Assembly (NCBI RefSeq): GCF_013358405.1
Contig: NZ_CP054836.1
Span: forward strand, 3,100,001 to 3,164,000
DNA from: Oricola thermophila
Lineage (GTDB): Bacteria; Pseudomonadota; Alphaproteobacteria; Rhizobiales; Rhizobiaceae
DNA length: 64,000 bases
Reading direction: 5' to 3'
Part shown: piece by piece, positions 44,727 to 54,379 of the stretch
How the letters are laid out: every line of letters begins with the position of its first letter
Position numbering within the stretch: the first letter of the stretch is position 1
Program-made: the position numbers and the translations under genes
The notes under the pieces: model-generated
What the model was told of the DNA's origin: nothing
Seen by the model: the letters and a program-made list of their open reading frames with translations, nothing else
Database searches by the model: none

Positions 44727-46325
44727 ATGAGCATTCGAAAAATCACCTCGTTGCTGGCAGCGACGATGCTCGCATCGGGGCTGGCAACCGCGGCCAGCGC
44801 GAAGACACTGGTCTACTGCTCGGAAGGATCGCCGGAGGGATTCGATCCCGCGCTCTACACGTCGGGCACGACTTTCGACGCCTCTTCCAAGCCGGTCTAC
44901 AGCGGCCTCGTCCAGTTCGAGCCGGGCACGACCAATGTCATCCCCGACCTGGCCGAGAGCTGGGAAGTCTCCGATGACGGGCTGGAATTCACCTTCCGCC
45001 TACGCCCCGGCGTCAAGTTCCATTCGACCGACTTCTTCACGCCGACGCGGGATCTCAATGCGGACGACGTGATCTTCAGCTTCGAACGCCAGATGGACGC
45101 GAACAACCCGTTCAATTCCTACGTAGAGGGCGCGAGCTGGGAATATTTCAACGCCATGTCCATGCCGGACCTCATCAAGTCGATCGAGAAAGTCGACGAC
45201 ATGACGGTCAAGTTCGTGCTCAACCGTCCCGAGGCACCGTTCGTGGCGAACCTTGCCATGGACTTCGCGTCGATCTTCTCGAAGGAATATGCAGACAGCC
45301 TGGTCGAGTCAGGACAGCTGTCCGATCTCAACCAGAAGCCGATCGGCACCGGCCCGTTCCAGTTCGTGGCATATCAGCCCGACGCGGTAATCCGCTACAA
45401 GGCCTTTGACGGTTACTATGCCGGCAAGCAGCCGATCGACGATCTCGTCTTCGCCATCACGACCGACAATGCCGTGCGCCAGCAGAAGCTGATCGCCGGC
45501 GAGTGCCACGTGATGCCCTATCCGAACCCGGCCGACGTGCAGGCGCTGAAGGACAACCCGGACATCACCGTGATGGAACAGGAAGGGCTGAATGTCGGCT
45601 ACCTCGCCTACAATACGCAGCAGCCGCCCTTCGACAACGCCAAAGTGCGCAAGGCGTTGAACATGGCGATCAACAAGCAGGCGATCCTCGACACCGTGTT
45701 CCAGGGCGCCGGCAAGGCCGCCAAGAACCCGATCCCGCCGACCATGTGGTCGTACAACGACGCGATCGAGGACGATCCATACGATCCGGAAGCCGCCAAG
45801 AAGATGCTCGAGGAAGCCGGCGTATCCGACCTGTCCATGAAGATATGGGCAATGCCGGTACAGCGTCCGTACAACCCGAACGCCCGCCGCATGGCCGAGG
45901 TGATCCAGGAGGACTTCTCCAAGATCGGCGTGGATGTCGAAATCGTCTCCTATGAATGGGGCGAGTACCTGGAGCGGTCAAAGGACGTGAACCGCGACGG
46001 CGCCGTGCTGCTCGGCTGGACCGGCGACAACGGCGACCCGGACAACTTCCTCGCCGTGCTGCTCGGCTGCGACGGCGTCGGCGGCGCCAACCGTGCCCAG
46101 TGGTGCAACGAGGAATTCGACGCCCTGATCAAGAAGGCGAAGAGCGGCAGCCAGGAAGAACGCGCCAAGCTCTACGAAGAGGCACAGGTCGTCTTCAAGC
46201 GCGAGGCGCCGTGGGCGACGATCGCGCACTCGGTGGTCCACATGCCGATGCGCAAGAATGTCGTCGGCTACAAGATGGATCCGCTCGGCGGCCACAACTT
46301 CGAAGGCGTCGACATCGCCGAATAG
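44727..46325 (+). CDS. dppA: Dipeptide-binding protein DppA
   Basis: This 532-residue periplasmic dipeptide-binding protein has a signal peptide ending TAASA (about 1-26) and a mature start KTLVYCSEGSPEGFDPALYTSG. That start and VMPYPNPADVQALK, NVGYLAYN and WAMPVQRPYNPNARRMAE match E. coli DppA closely. It feeds the DppBCDF importer that follows. The start at 44727 has GGGAGC upstream. The long frame from 44550 would include the leader hairpins. Confidence 0.96.
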   Translation: MSIRKITSLLAATMLASGLATAASAKTLVYCSEGSPEGFDPALYTSGTTFDASSKPVYSGLVQFEPGTTNVIPDLAESWEVSDDGLEFTFRLRPGVKFHSTDFFTPTRDLNADDVIFSFERQMDANNPFNSYVEGASWEYFNAMSMPDLIKSIEKVDDMTVKFVLNRPEAPFVANLAMDFASIFSKEYADSLVESGQLSDLNQKPIGTGPFQFVAYQPDAVIRYKAFDGYYAGKQPIDDLVFAITTDNAVRQQKLIAGECHVMPYPNPADVQALKDNPDITVMEQEGLNVGYLAYNTQQPPFDNAKVRKALNMAINKQAILDTVFQGAGKAAKNPIPPTMWSYNDAIEDDPYDPEAAKKMLEEAGVSDLSMKIWAMPVQRPYNPNARRMAEVIQEDFSKIGVDVEIVSYEWGEYLERSKDVNRDGAVLLGWTGDNGDPDNFLAVLLGCDGVGGANRAQWCNEEFDALIKKAKSGSQEERAKLYEEAQVVFKREAPWATIAHSVVHMPMRKNVVGYKMDPLGGHNFEGVDIAE

Positions 46326-46336
46326 TCCCCCGAAAC

Positions 46337-46365
46337 GTGTCGCCCGGCCTGTTGCCGGGCGGCAC
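46337..46365 (+). promoter_or_regulatory. dppA-dppB intergenic hairpin
   Basis: A 12-bp stem (46337-46348 and 46354-46365, one G-U pair) with loop CTGTT lies 12 bp after the dppA stop. It has no U-run. Such hairpins commonly protect the binding-protein mRNA and lower read-through to permease genes, giving excess binding protein. Confidence 0.65.
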
Positions 46366-46428
46366 ATTCCGCGTTAGCGGATACGCCGCATTTGAAATGT
46401 CGGCAGAAATCAGGCAAAGCCCCACGCC

Positions 46429-47433
46429 ATGCTTCGATTTTTCCTCTACCGGCTCGCGCTGGTCATCCCCACCTTCATCGGCGTCTCCATCGTCGCCTTC
46501 GCATTCATCCGCCTGTTGCCGGGCGATCCGATCATGCTGCTCGCCGGCGAGCGAGGCATGACCGAGGAGCGGTACCAGCAGTTGCAGGCCGTGTACGGCT
46601 TCGACCAGCCGCTGGTCATGCAGTATCTCGATTATGTCGCCGGCATACTCCAGGGCGACTTCGGCTCCTCGATCGTCACGAAGCGGCCGGTGCTCCAGGA
46701 ATTCTTCGCCCTGTTCCCGGCGACGCTGGAACTGGCAATCTGCGCGATCATCCTGGCCGTCGCCATCGGCATCCCGGCCGGTGTCTTCGCCGCCGTGAAG
46801 CGCGGCTCCTGGTTCGACCAATCGATCATGGGCATCGCGCTGACCGGCTACTCGATGCCGATCTTCTGGTGGGGCCTGCTGCTCATCATCTTCTTTTCCG
46901 GTTTTCTTCAGCTGACCCCGGTCTCGGGGCGCATCTCACTGCTCTATTTCTTCGAGCCCGTGACGGGCTTCATGCTGATCGACAGCCTGCTGTCCGGCCA
47001 GAAAGGCGCCTTTTCCTCGGCGGTCAGCCATCTCGTCCTGCCCACCATCGTGCTGGCGACGATCCCGCTCGCGGTGATTGCGCGGCAAACGCGTTCCGCC
47101 ATGCTGGAAGTGCTGGGCGAGGACTATGTCCGCACGGCACGGTCGAAGGGCCTGTCGCCGCGGCGCATCATCGGCCTGCACGCGCTGCGCAACGCGCTGA
47201 TCCCCGTCGTGACCACGATCGGCCTGCAGGTGGGCGTTCTGCTGACCGGCGCCATCCTGACCGAGACCATCTTCTCCTGGCCGGGCATCGGCAAATGGAT
47301 GGTGGATTCGGTCTCCAAGCGCGACTACGCGGTTGTCCAGGGCGGCCTGCTGCTGATCGCCAGCGTCATCATGATCGTGAACCTTGCCGTCGACGTGCTC
47401 TACGGCCTGATCAATCCGCGCATCAGAAGGTAG
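46429..47433 (+). CDS. dppB: Dipeptide ABC transporter permease DppB
   Basis: This 334-residue permease has six membrane helices. The N-terminal MLRFFLYRLALVIPTFIGVS and LLPGDPIMLLAGERG are typical of DppB. The EAA loop DYVRTARSKGLSPRRIIGLHAL lies near residue 220. It forms the channel with DppC. Confidence 0.95.
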   Translation: MLRFFLYRLALVIPTFIGVSIVAFAFIRLLPGDPIMLLAGERGMTEERYQQLQAVYGFDQPLVMQYLDYVAGILQGDFGSSIVTKRPVLQEFFALFPATLELAICAIILAVAIGIPAGVFAAVKRGSWFDQSIMGIALTGYSMPIFWWGLLLIIFFSGFLQLTPVSGRISLLYFFEPVTGFMLIDSLLSGQKGAFSSAVSHLVLPTIVLATIPLAVIARQTRSAMLEVLGEDYVRTARSKGLSPRRIIGLHALRNALIPVVTTIGLQVGVLLTGAILTETIFSWPGIGKWMVDSVSKRDYAVVQGGLLLIASVIMIVNLAVDVLYGLINPRIRR

Positions 47434-47437
47434 TCCC

Positions 47438-48367
47438 GTGGCCCAGACCGAAGCGCAAAACACCGAAACCCTGAACCGCCACGCAGTGGATGCCGGCGCC
47501 ATGCGCAGGGCCATGCTGTCCGAGTTCTGGTTCTACTTCAGCCAGAACAAGGGCGCCGTGATCGGCCTTGCCGTGTTCACGGCCATCGTCATCGTGGCGA
47601 TCTTCGCGCCCCTGATCGCACCACACAGCCCGACCCTGCAGAACCGCGAGGCGCTGCTGCTGCCGCCGGCCTGGATGGAGGGCGGCTCCCTGGCGTTCCC
47701 GCTCGGCACCGATGCCGTCGGGCGCGACATCTTCTCCCGGCTGGTCTACGGGGCGCGGTTCTCGCTGTTCATCGGCGTGGTCGTCGTGGCGTTGTCGGTC
47801 TCGGTCGGCGTGGTGGTCGGCCTGGTGGCCGGATTCTTCCGCGGCTGGATCGACACCGCGATCATGCGCGTGATGGACATCATTCTCGCATTTCCGTCGC
47901 TGCTGCTGGCGCTGGTCCTGGTGGCAATCCTCGGCCCGGGCCTGATGAACGCCATGATCGCGATCGCGCTGATCCTGCAACCGCATTTCGTACGGCTGAC
48001 ACGCGCCTCGGTGCTCTCGGAACGCGAACGCGAATACGTGATCTCGGCGCGCGTGGCCGGCGCAAGCAAGCTCAGGCTGATGTTCGTCACCATCCTGCCG
48101 AACTGCCTCGCCCCGCTGATCGTGCAGGCGACGCTCGCATTCTCCAACGCCATCCTCGACGCCGCCGCGCTCGGCTTCCTCGGGCTGGGCGCACAGCCGC
48201 CGACGCCGGAATGGGGCACGATGCTGGCGGAAGCGCGCGAATTCATCCTGCGCGCCTGGTGGGTGGTCACCTTCCCCGGCCTCGCCATCCTCGTCACCGT
48301 GCTCGCCATCAACCTGATCGGCGACGGACTGCGCGACGCGCTCGACCCGAAACTGAAGCAGAGCTGA
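47438..48367 (+). CDS. dppC: Dipeptide ABC transporter permease DppC
   Basis: This 309-residue permease starts at GTG 47438, 4 bp after dppB. It has DppC features: LAPHSP-like LIAPHSPTLQNRE, FPLGTDAVGRDIFSRLVYGARFSL and the EAA loop EYVISARVAGASKLRLMFVTILP near residue 200. Six membrane helices are predicted. Confidence 0.95.
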   Translation: MAQTEAQNTETLNRHAVDAGAMRRAMLSEFWFYFSQNKGAVIGLAVFTAIVIVAIFAPLIAPHSPTLQNREALLLPPAWMEGGSLAFPLGTDAVGRDIFSRLVYGARFSLFIGVVVVALSVSVGVVVGLVAGFFRGWIDTAIMRVMDIILAFPSLLLALVLVAILGPGLMNAMIAIALILQPHFVRLTRASVLSEREREYVISARVAGASKLRLMFVTILPNCLAPLIVQATLAFSNAILDAAALGFLGLGAQPPTPEWGTMLAEAREFILRAWWVVTFPGLAILVTVLAINLIGDGLRDALDPKLKQS

Positions 48368-48371
48368 CGCG

Positions 48372-49369
48372 ATGAGCCTTCTCGAAATCGAAAACCTGTC
48401 GGTCACGTTCAAGACCTCCTCCGGACCCTTCCGGGCCGTGGACGGGGTGTCGCTGACCTGCGACCGTGGCGAGATCCTGTCCATCGTCGGCGAATCCGGG
48501 TCCGGCAAGTCCGTCTCCATGCTGGCGCTGATGGGCCTGCTACCATGGACGGCGACGGTGACGGCGGAGACCATGCGCTTCGACGGCAAGGACGTGCTCT
48601 CGCTGACGCCGCAGCAGAGGCGCAGGATCATCGGCAAGGACATCGCCATGATCTTCCAGGAGCCGATGTCGAGCCTGAATCCCTGTTTCACCGTGGGCTT
48701 CCAGATCGGCGAAAGCCTGCGCATCCATCTCGGCATGAACCGTGCCGAGCGCAGGGCGCGGACCATCGAGCTGCTTAACCTCGTCGGGATACCGGCACCC
48801 GAGAAGCGCCTGAACCAGTTCCCGCACCAGCTCTCCGGCGGCATGAGCCAGCGCGTGATGATCGCCATGGCGCTGGCCTGCAACCCGAAGCTGCTGATCG
48901 CCGACGAGCCGACCACGGCGCTGGACGTGACCATCCAGGCGCAGATCCTCGACCTGCTGGTCGACCTGCAGAAGAAGAACGAGATGGGGCTGATCCTGAT
49001 CACCCATGACATGGGCGTCGTCGCGGAGACGGCGGAACGGGTGCAGGTGCAGTATGCCGGGCAGAAGGTGGAGGAGCAGGAGGTGCGCGAGCTGTTCACC
49101 GACCCGCACCACCCGTACACCCAGGCACTGCTGTCGGCGCTGCCCGAGCGCGCCACCCGGCACGGAAGGCTGCCGTCGATCCCCGGCGTGGTGCCGGGCC
49201 AGGGCGACCGGCCGTCCGGCTGCCTGTTCTCGCCGCGCTGCCAATACGCCACCGAGCGCTGCTCGCGCGAGGCGGTGCGCCAGGGCGCGGATTTCGGATT
49301 CGCGCTGTGCAACTTTCCCCTGAAGGACGGCAAGCCGACAGGGCTGCCGGCGGAGACGGAGGCGGCGCG

Positions 49370-49373
<4 letters not shown>
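48372..49373 (+). CDS. dppD: Dipeptide ABC transporter ATPase DppD
   Basis: This 333-residue ATPase has Walker A GESGSGKS near residue 38, Q-loop FQEPMSSLNP, signature LSGGMSQR near 156 and Walker B LLIADEP near 175. The C-terminal oligopeptide-transporter tail has cysteines (GCLFSPRCQYATERC). The stop overlaps the dppF start by ATGA. Confidence 0.96.
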
Positions 49374-50383
<1,010 letters not shown>

Positions 50384-50496
50384 CCCCGGCGGGCGCGCGG
50401 CGCTGCGACGCCGTACCGCACGGCGCGGGCCTTCGGCACGGCGGCGCATTTGGCTAGGCTGGCGGCGAGGAACCCAAAGCTTTCGGGAGAACCGCC

Positions 50497-51000
50497 ATGC
50501 AAGCCGCCGAGAAACCCGTGCCCGCCGGATTTTCCGCCGCGCAGATCCGCCTGCACTGGATCGTCTTCGTGCTGATCGTTCTGCAATACGTGTTGCACGA
50601 GCCGATGTCGGACGCCTGGCGGGCGATCCGGCGCGGCGAGGACTTCGCCTTCGACCCGCTGGTGGCGGCGCATGTCTTCGGCGGACTGCTGGTGCTGCTG
50701 CTGGCGATCTGGCGGCTTGCCCTGCGGGCCCGGCGCGGCGCGCCGCCGCCCCCGGACAGGGAACCCGCGATCCTGAAACGCGCCGCAGCGGCAACCCATT
50801 TCGGCCTCTACGCGCTGATGTTCCTGATGCCGGTCTCCGGCATGGCGGCATGGTTCGGCCACATCGACGCCGCCGCCGCGGCGCACAGCATCATGCGGGT
50901 GATCCTGCTGGCGCTGGTCGCGCTGCATGTCGCCGGCGCGCTCTACCACCAGTTCGTGCTCAAGACGGACGTGCTGAACCGGATGCGAAGGCCGGGCTGA
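50497..51000 (+). CDS. Cytochrome b561-family membrane protein
   Basis: This 167-residue protein has four membrane helices with histidines positioned for two b-type haems: RLHWIVF (helix 1), AAHVFGG (helix 2), ATHFGLY (helix 3) and ALHVAGALYHQF (helix 4). The prokaryotic b561 family includes the superoxide:ubiquinone oxidoreductase CybB. It sits alone, 113 bp after dppF. Electron donor and role are unknown. Confidence 0.9.
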   Translation: MQAAEKPVPAGFSAAQIRLHWIVFVLIVLQYVLHEPMSDAWRAIRRGEDFAFDPLVAAHVFGGLLVLLLAIWRLALRARRGAPPPPDREPAILKRAAAATHFGLYALMFLMPVSGMAAWFGHIDAAAAAHSIMRVILLALVALHVAGALYHQFVLKTDVLNRMRRPG

Positions 51001-51067
51001 GCGCCGGGCCGCCGACGGGGCGCCCGGGCCGCCGCGCCGTATTCGTGCCCCGCCCAAGCGGAGACCG

Positions 51068-51355
51068 ATGCCGATGATTGCCGAAACGCTGGCAGCCGTC
51101 GCCGCGATCAACCTGGCCAGCTTCGCCGCCTTCGGCCTCGACAAGCGCCGGGCCCGCACCGGCGGCCGGCGGATCGCGGAATCGACCCTGCTGCTCATGG
51201 CGCTCGCCGGCGGCACGCCCGGCGCCTTCGCGGGACGCCGCGCCTTCCGCCACAAGACCCGCAAGCAGCCCTTCGTGGCGCGGCTGTACGCGGTCGCGGC
51301 GCTGCAGATCGCCGCCGCGATGGCCGCGGCATGGTGGCTGACCCGGCAGGGCTGA
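51068..51355 (+). CDS. DUF1294-family small membrane protein
   Basis: This 95-residue protein has the DUF1294 signature: AFGLDKRRARTGGRRIAEST, then GGTPGAFAGRRAFRHKTRKQPF. Hydrophobic segments lie at each end (about 5-22 and 72-90). The function is unknown. It is on the same strand as b561 with a 67-bp gap. Confidence 0.85.
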   Translation: MPMIAETLAAVAAINLASFAAFGLDKRRARTGGRRIAESTLLLMALAGGTPGAFAGRRAFRHKTRKQPFVARLYAVAALQIAAAMAAAWWLTRQG

Positions 51356-51482
51356 CCCGGGCGGGGACCCCGCTGCCTCCGCGTTCGTCGCCCGAAACGG
51401 TTCACCGGATCGTTTCGTCCGCTGCGCGGACCGCGCCTCGTCTCCGAAGCCGGTCTTCCGGGCGCGAATTGTCTTCCGCCAC

Positions 51483-52412
51483 TCACGACGTGTTCCAGGC
51501 GTCGAGGGCCAGGGTGTGGCATTCCTTGAGCACCTCCCCGATCTCATCTCGCGGGCGTCTTCGCCAGCCCGGCGGCAGGCCGGGGCGGAAGGGGCGGAAG
51601 CGCCACGGCGTCGGTCTCCGCACTGCATCCGGCGTCATGCCGTCGAGCTTTCCCGCGTCCGCCAGTCGGATGCGCTCGATGGCATGGCCGAAGCGCGCCC
51701 GCCAGCGGGCGAGGCGGGCGGCCTGTGCGTCGAGATCGTCCAGCGCCAGCGCGAGCGCCCGGATGCGCCGCGACAGGGCGCGGGCATCCACCAGCTCGTC
51801 GGGGTCGCGGTCCGGTTCGGGCCAGTCGTCGCCGTCCTCGTCGTCGTACTCGACGAAGACGTGGCCGAAGGGGCCGTCCATCCCGGTGACGTCGAACAGG
51901 AAGGGCGCGTAACGCTTCCACGGGTCGAACAGCGCGAAGGAAGGCCGGTCGCGCCAGAGGTCGAACAGTTCGGCATCCGAGGGGCCGGCGTCCGGCTGCA
52001 CCTCCGGTTCGCTTGCAAGCGCGGTGCCCGAATGCCCGTCCGGGCATTCGTCGCGGAGGACGACAGTGAGCGCGCTGTTCTTCGGCTCCGGTGCGGGCGC
52101 GGCATTCAGGGAATGGTCCCTCGGGTCATCACCGGTCCCCGGCTCAAGGCCGGGGATGGCGGGGGATTGCCTGCCGCGCGGTTCCGCCCTGCGGGTGACG
52201 ACCGTCACCAGCTTGCAGGCGGCCATGGCGACCAGGCGCCGCGCGGCGAACTCGGCGGGGCGCAGGATCGACAGGATAAGGGCGCGCAGCGCGCGCGGCA
52301 GGAAGACCAGCGAGCGCCCGGTCCTGATCCCCGCGAGGACGAAAAGGCGCGCGACGATCCACAACAACCCGTCCAAGTTCCGCTCCACTGCTCGTTCCCA
52401 GTCGAACTCCAT
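51483..52412 (-). CDS. Hypothetical membrane-associated protein, acidic midsection
   Basis: This 309-residue protein is unrecognised beyond being rhizobial in style. It has an amphipathic/hydrophobic N-terminus (LLWIVARLFVLAGI, about 14-28, and a basic RRLVAM region), a variable Pro/Gly-rich middle and an acidic tract DDEDGDDWPEPDRDPDELVD. A conserved-looking C-terminal region (WRARFGHAIERIRLADAGKLDG) follows. ATG 52412 has GGAG six bases upstream and is preferred over ATG 52430. A repeat-like palindrome lies inside the middle section. The function is unknown. Confidence 0.7.
   Translation of the reverse strand: MEFDWERAVERNLDGLLWIVARLFVLAGIRTGRSLVFLPRALRALILSILRPAEFAARRLVAMAACKLVTVVTRRAEPRGRQSPAIPGLEPGTGDDPRDHSLNAAPAPEPKNSALTVVLRDECPDGHSGTALASEPEVQPDAGPSDAELFDLWRDRPSFALFDPWKRYAPFLFDVTGMDGPFGHVFVEYDDEDGDDWPEPDRDPDELVDARALSRRIRALALALDDLDAQAARLARWRARFGHAIERIRLADAGKLDGMTPDAVRRPTPWRFRPFRPGLPPGWRRRPRDEIGEVLKECHTLALDAWNTS
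52137..52155. repeat. Palindromic repeat-like element embedded in a coding region
   Basis: CCCCGGC-tcaag-GCCGGGG forms a perfect 7-bp hairpin inside the hypothetical gene. On the gene strand the surrounding bases encode the phrase SPAIPGLEPGTGDDP. Similar phrases are commonly produced by dispersed palindromic repeats in alphaproteobacterial genomes. No second copy was identified in the window. Confidence 0.4.
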
Positions 52413-52519
52413 GACCCTCTCCGTTGTCATTGGGAGACAGGGTAAGGGAGGCCGAGGCGGGGTGGATTACATTTTCATTTTGAAAGCGTTTCGGGCCGGT
52501 TCTCCGGCCTGGAATGAAT

Positions 52520-52549
52520 GAAGCATCAGGGCGGCCACCCTGATGCTTC
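52520..52549. repeat. Perfect 12-bp inverted repeat upstream of the IS110-family transposase
   Basis: GAAGCATCAGGG-cggcca-CCCTGATGCTTC, a perfect 12-bp stem with a 6-base loop. It lies between the divergent hypothetical gene and the transposase gene. It might be part of the IS left region or an unrelated hairpin; the element boundary is uncertain. Confidence 0.6.
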
Positions 52550-52600
52550 GGGCTGCAGGCGGGACAGTGGTGGATGGGCCTCTTGCGACGGCCGTAACTT

Positions 52601-53704
52601 ATCTTATCCCCCTGCAGCATCCATTCCGGCCATCCGAACGGTAGAGAGGCCTTTGCGGCCGCATGTAATCCAGGACGAACGGACAACCGCCATGACAATG
52701 TGCAATTCCAATCCTCTCGGCAAGCCAGAAGCCGAACACACCATTATCGCCTTCGATGTCGCCAAGGAGACCCTCGCCATCCATGTGCTGCCCGACGACA
52801 GCGCCCATGCGATCGCAAACAGGCCGGCGGCTGTACGCGCCTTCCTGCGGCGCGCTGCCGTCAAGGCAAGGACGCCTGTGCTCGTCGTCTGCGAGGCGAC
52901 TGGCGGCTACGAGCGCCATGTCGTCGATGCGGCGCACGCTCTCGGCCTCGCGCTGCATCGCGCCCATGGCCAGCGCACCCGCCTGTTCGCCCTCTATCGC
53001 GGCCTGGCGGCCAAGACCGACCCGCTCGACGCGCGCATGCTGGCGCTTTACGGCCGCGATACGCCGGACCTGCGCCTGCATGCTCCCGACGATCCCGACC
53101 AGACCACCTTGCGCGCCCTGCGCAAGCGTCGCGACGACCTGGCGATGATGATTGGCATGGAACAGCGCCGGCTTCACCATGCCGGCTACAAGCGCATCGA
53201 ACGATCGATCACGCGCCATATCACGGCCATGCGGAAGGAGCTCGCCGAGCTCGACGCCGAGATTGAGACGCTGATCGAGACGTCTCCCCAGCTTGCCCGC
53301 AAGGCCGCCCTCATCCGCTCCATCAAGGGGGTCGGGCCGATGACCGCCCAAGCCTGTCTCGCCTACATGCCGGAATTGGGAACGCTCACCAAGGGGCAGG
53401 CCGCGAGCCTGGCCGGCCTCGCCCCCGTAGCGCGCGATTCCGGCAAGCTGTCCGCCCCGCGCCGTATCAGCGCCGGCCGGAAAACCCTGCGCTCATGCCT
53501 CTACATGGCTGCCGTCGTCGCAGCCTCGCACAATCCGGTCTTCAAACAATATGCCGCCGAAATGCGCCAGCGCGGCAAGCCTGCAAAGGTCATCATCACC
53601 GCCATCATGAGACGCCTCGTCGTCATCATCAACGCCATCCTAAAGGAGGGCAAACCATGCCGACAAAGCATCCCTGCTTGACAACCAGAGACGGTAGATA
53701 AGAT
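52601..53704 (+). mobile_element. IS110-family insertion sequence (boundaries approximate)
   Basis: An intact IS110-family transposase gene is flanked by an 8-bp inverted pair ATCTTATC (52601-52608) and GATAAGAT (53697-53704), which may be subterminal repeats. True ends cannot be fixed because IS110 elements lack obvious target duplications. Non-coding DNA 5' of the gene (about 52550-52691) has several short inverted repeats (for example GGCC...GGCC twice) and could encode the bridge RNA. Confidence 0.6.
52692..53681 (+). CDS. IS110-family transposase (bridge-RNA-guided recombinase type)
   Basis: This 329-residue transposase has the RuvC-like DEDD tetrad: Asp22 (AFDVAKE), Glu68 (VCEATGGYE), Asp110 and Asp113 (KTDPLDARM). 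The C-terminal transposase_20 domain (IKGVGPMTAQACLAYMPELG near 212-231, then SLAGLAPVARDSGKLSAPRRI) is complete. The DEDD spacing fits active members. The start at 52692 follows the frame's first family-like residues; the longer frame from 52518 runs through the non-coding left end. The gene appears intact, so the element may be mobile. Confidence 0.93.
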   Translation: MTMCNSNPLGKPEAEHTIIAFDVAKETLAIHVLPDDSAHAIANRPAAVRAFLRRAAVKARTPVLVVCEATGGYERHVVDAAHALGLALHRAHGQRTRLFALYRGLAAKTDPLDARMLALYGRDTPDLRLHAPDDPDQTTLRALRKRRDDLAMMIGMEQRRLHHAGYKRIERSITRHITAMRKELAELDAEIETLIETSPQLARKAALIRSIKGVGPMTAQACLAYMPELGTLTKGQAASLAGLAPVARDSGKLSAPRRISAGRKTLRSCLYMAAVVAASHNPVFKQYAAEMRQRGKPAKVIITAIMRRLVVIINAILKEGKPCRQSIPA

Positions 53705-53835
53705 TGGGCAGGAATGCCCGGATTCGGGGCAACCGGGGCGGAATTCATGCAACGTGAAGGGTGGGAAGCAAGCCGGCGCGAAGCGAACGGCGCCCTTCGG
53801 CCACCTGGCGGCGACCGGTTCGCCGACGCTCGCGT

Positions 53836-53870
53836 GGCACCCCGATCCCTCCCCACAAGGAGAGGGACCG
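53836..53870. repeat. Dispersed palindromic repeat, copy 1
   Basis: GGCACCCCGATCCCTCCCC, then ACAAGGAGAGGGAC: an imperfect palindrome centred on CACAAGG. It resembles the CCCTCTCCC-ACAAGGGGAGA unit at 54791-54816 and a repeat commonly dispersed in alphaproteobacterial intergenic DNA. It lies between the IS110 element and the DUF992 gene. Confidence 0.6.
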
Positions 53871-53908
53871 GGCGCGGCGCCGCGAGGTCCGTTTCCGGCC
53901 GGGCCGTG

Positions 53909-54379
53909 CTACTGCGCGGCCACGAGGGTAAGGGTGGACACGGCAAGCGCCACGTTCAGCCCGGTCTGGCCCTCTACGGACACCGGCTGAAGGCCGATAT
54001 TCTCGGCCTGGCCGCCGATCAGGGCATTCGCGCCGAGGCCGATGCCGAGCGAGATGCCGGTGGACACACCGGCATATTTGCCGGCCAGCGTATGCTCGCC
54101 CATCTCATTGCCGGCCGGGGTGAAGACGACCCACTTTATGAAGGACTTGCCGGTTATGCCGACATCGAGGCCGATCTTGTTGATGGAGCCGGTATAGTTC
54201 TCGCTGGCGCCGTCGGCGGCCGTGAAGATGCAGGCGAGCTTCTTGCTGGAGCCGACGAGCAGGCCGATGCCGCCCTCGACCTCGCAATCTAGGACGCCGA
54301 GCTTCTGGCCGGTGACTTCGGCAGAAACGGGAGACGCGGCCGCAATCGCCGCGGCGGCAAGAATGGTGGTCATGCGCAT
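53909..54379 (-). CDS. DUF992-family secreted protein
   Basis: This 156-residue protein has a signal peptide (about 1-20, ending SPVSA) and the DUF992 body: GVLDCEVEGGIGLLVGSSKKLACIF with two cysteines 19 residues apart, and the glycine-rich repeat GVSTGISLGIGLGANALIGG. DUF992 proteins are small periplasmic proteins of Hyphomicrobiales with unknown function. The start at 54379 is chosen because residues upstream are not signal-like. Confidence 0.88.
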   Translation of the reverse strand: MRMTTILAAAAIAAASPVSAEVTGQKLGVLDCEVEGGIGLLVGSSKKLACIFTAADGASENYTGSINKIGLDVGITGKSFIKWVVFTPAGNEMGEHTLAGKYAGVSTGISLGIGLGANALIGGQAENIGLQPVSVEGQTGLNVALAVSTLTLVAAQ

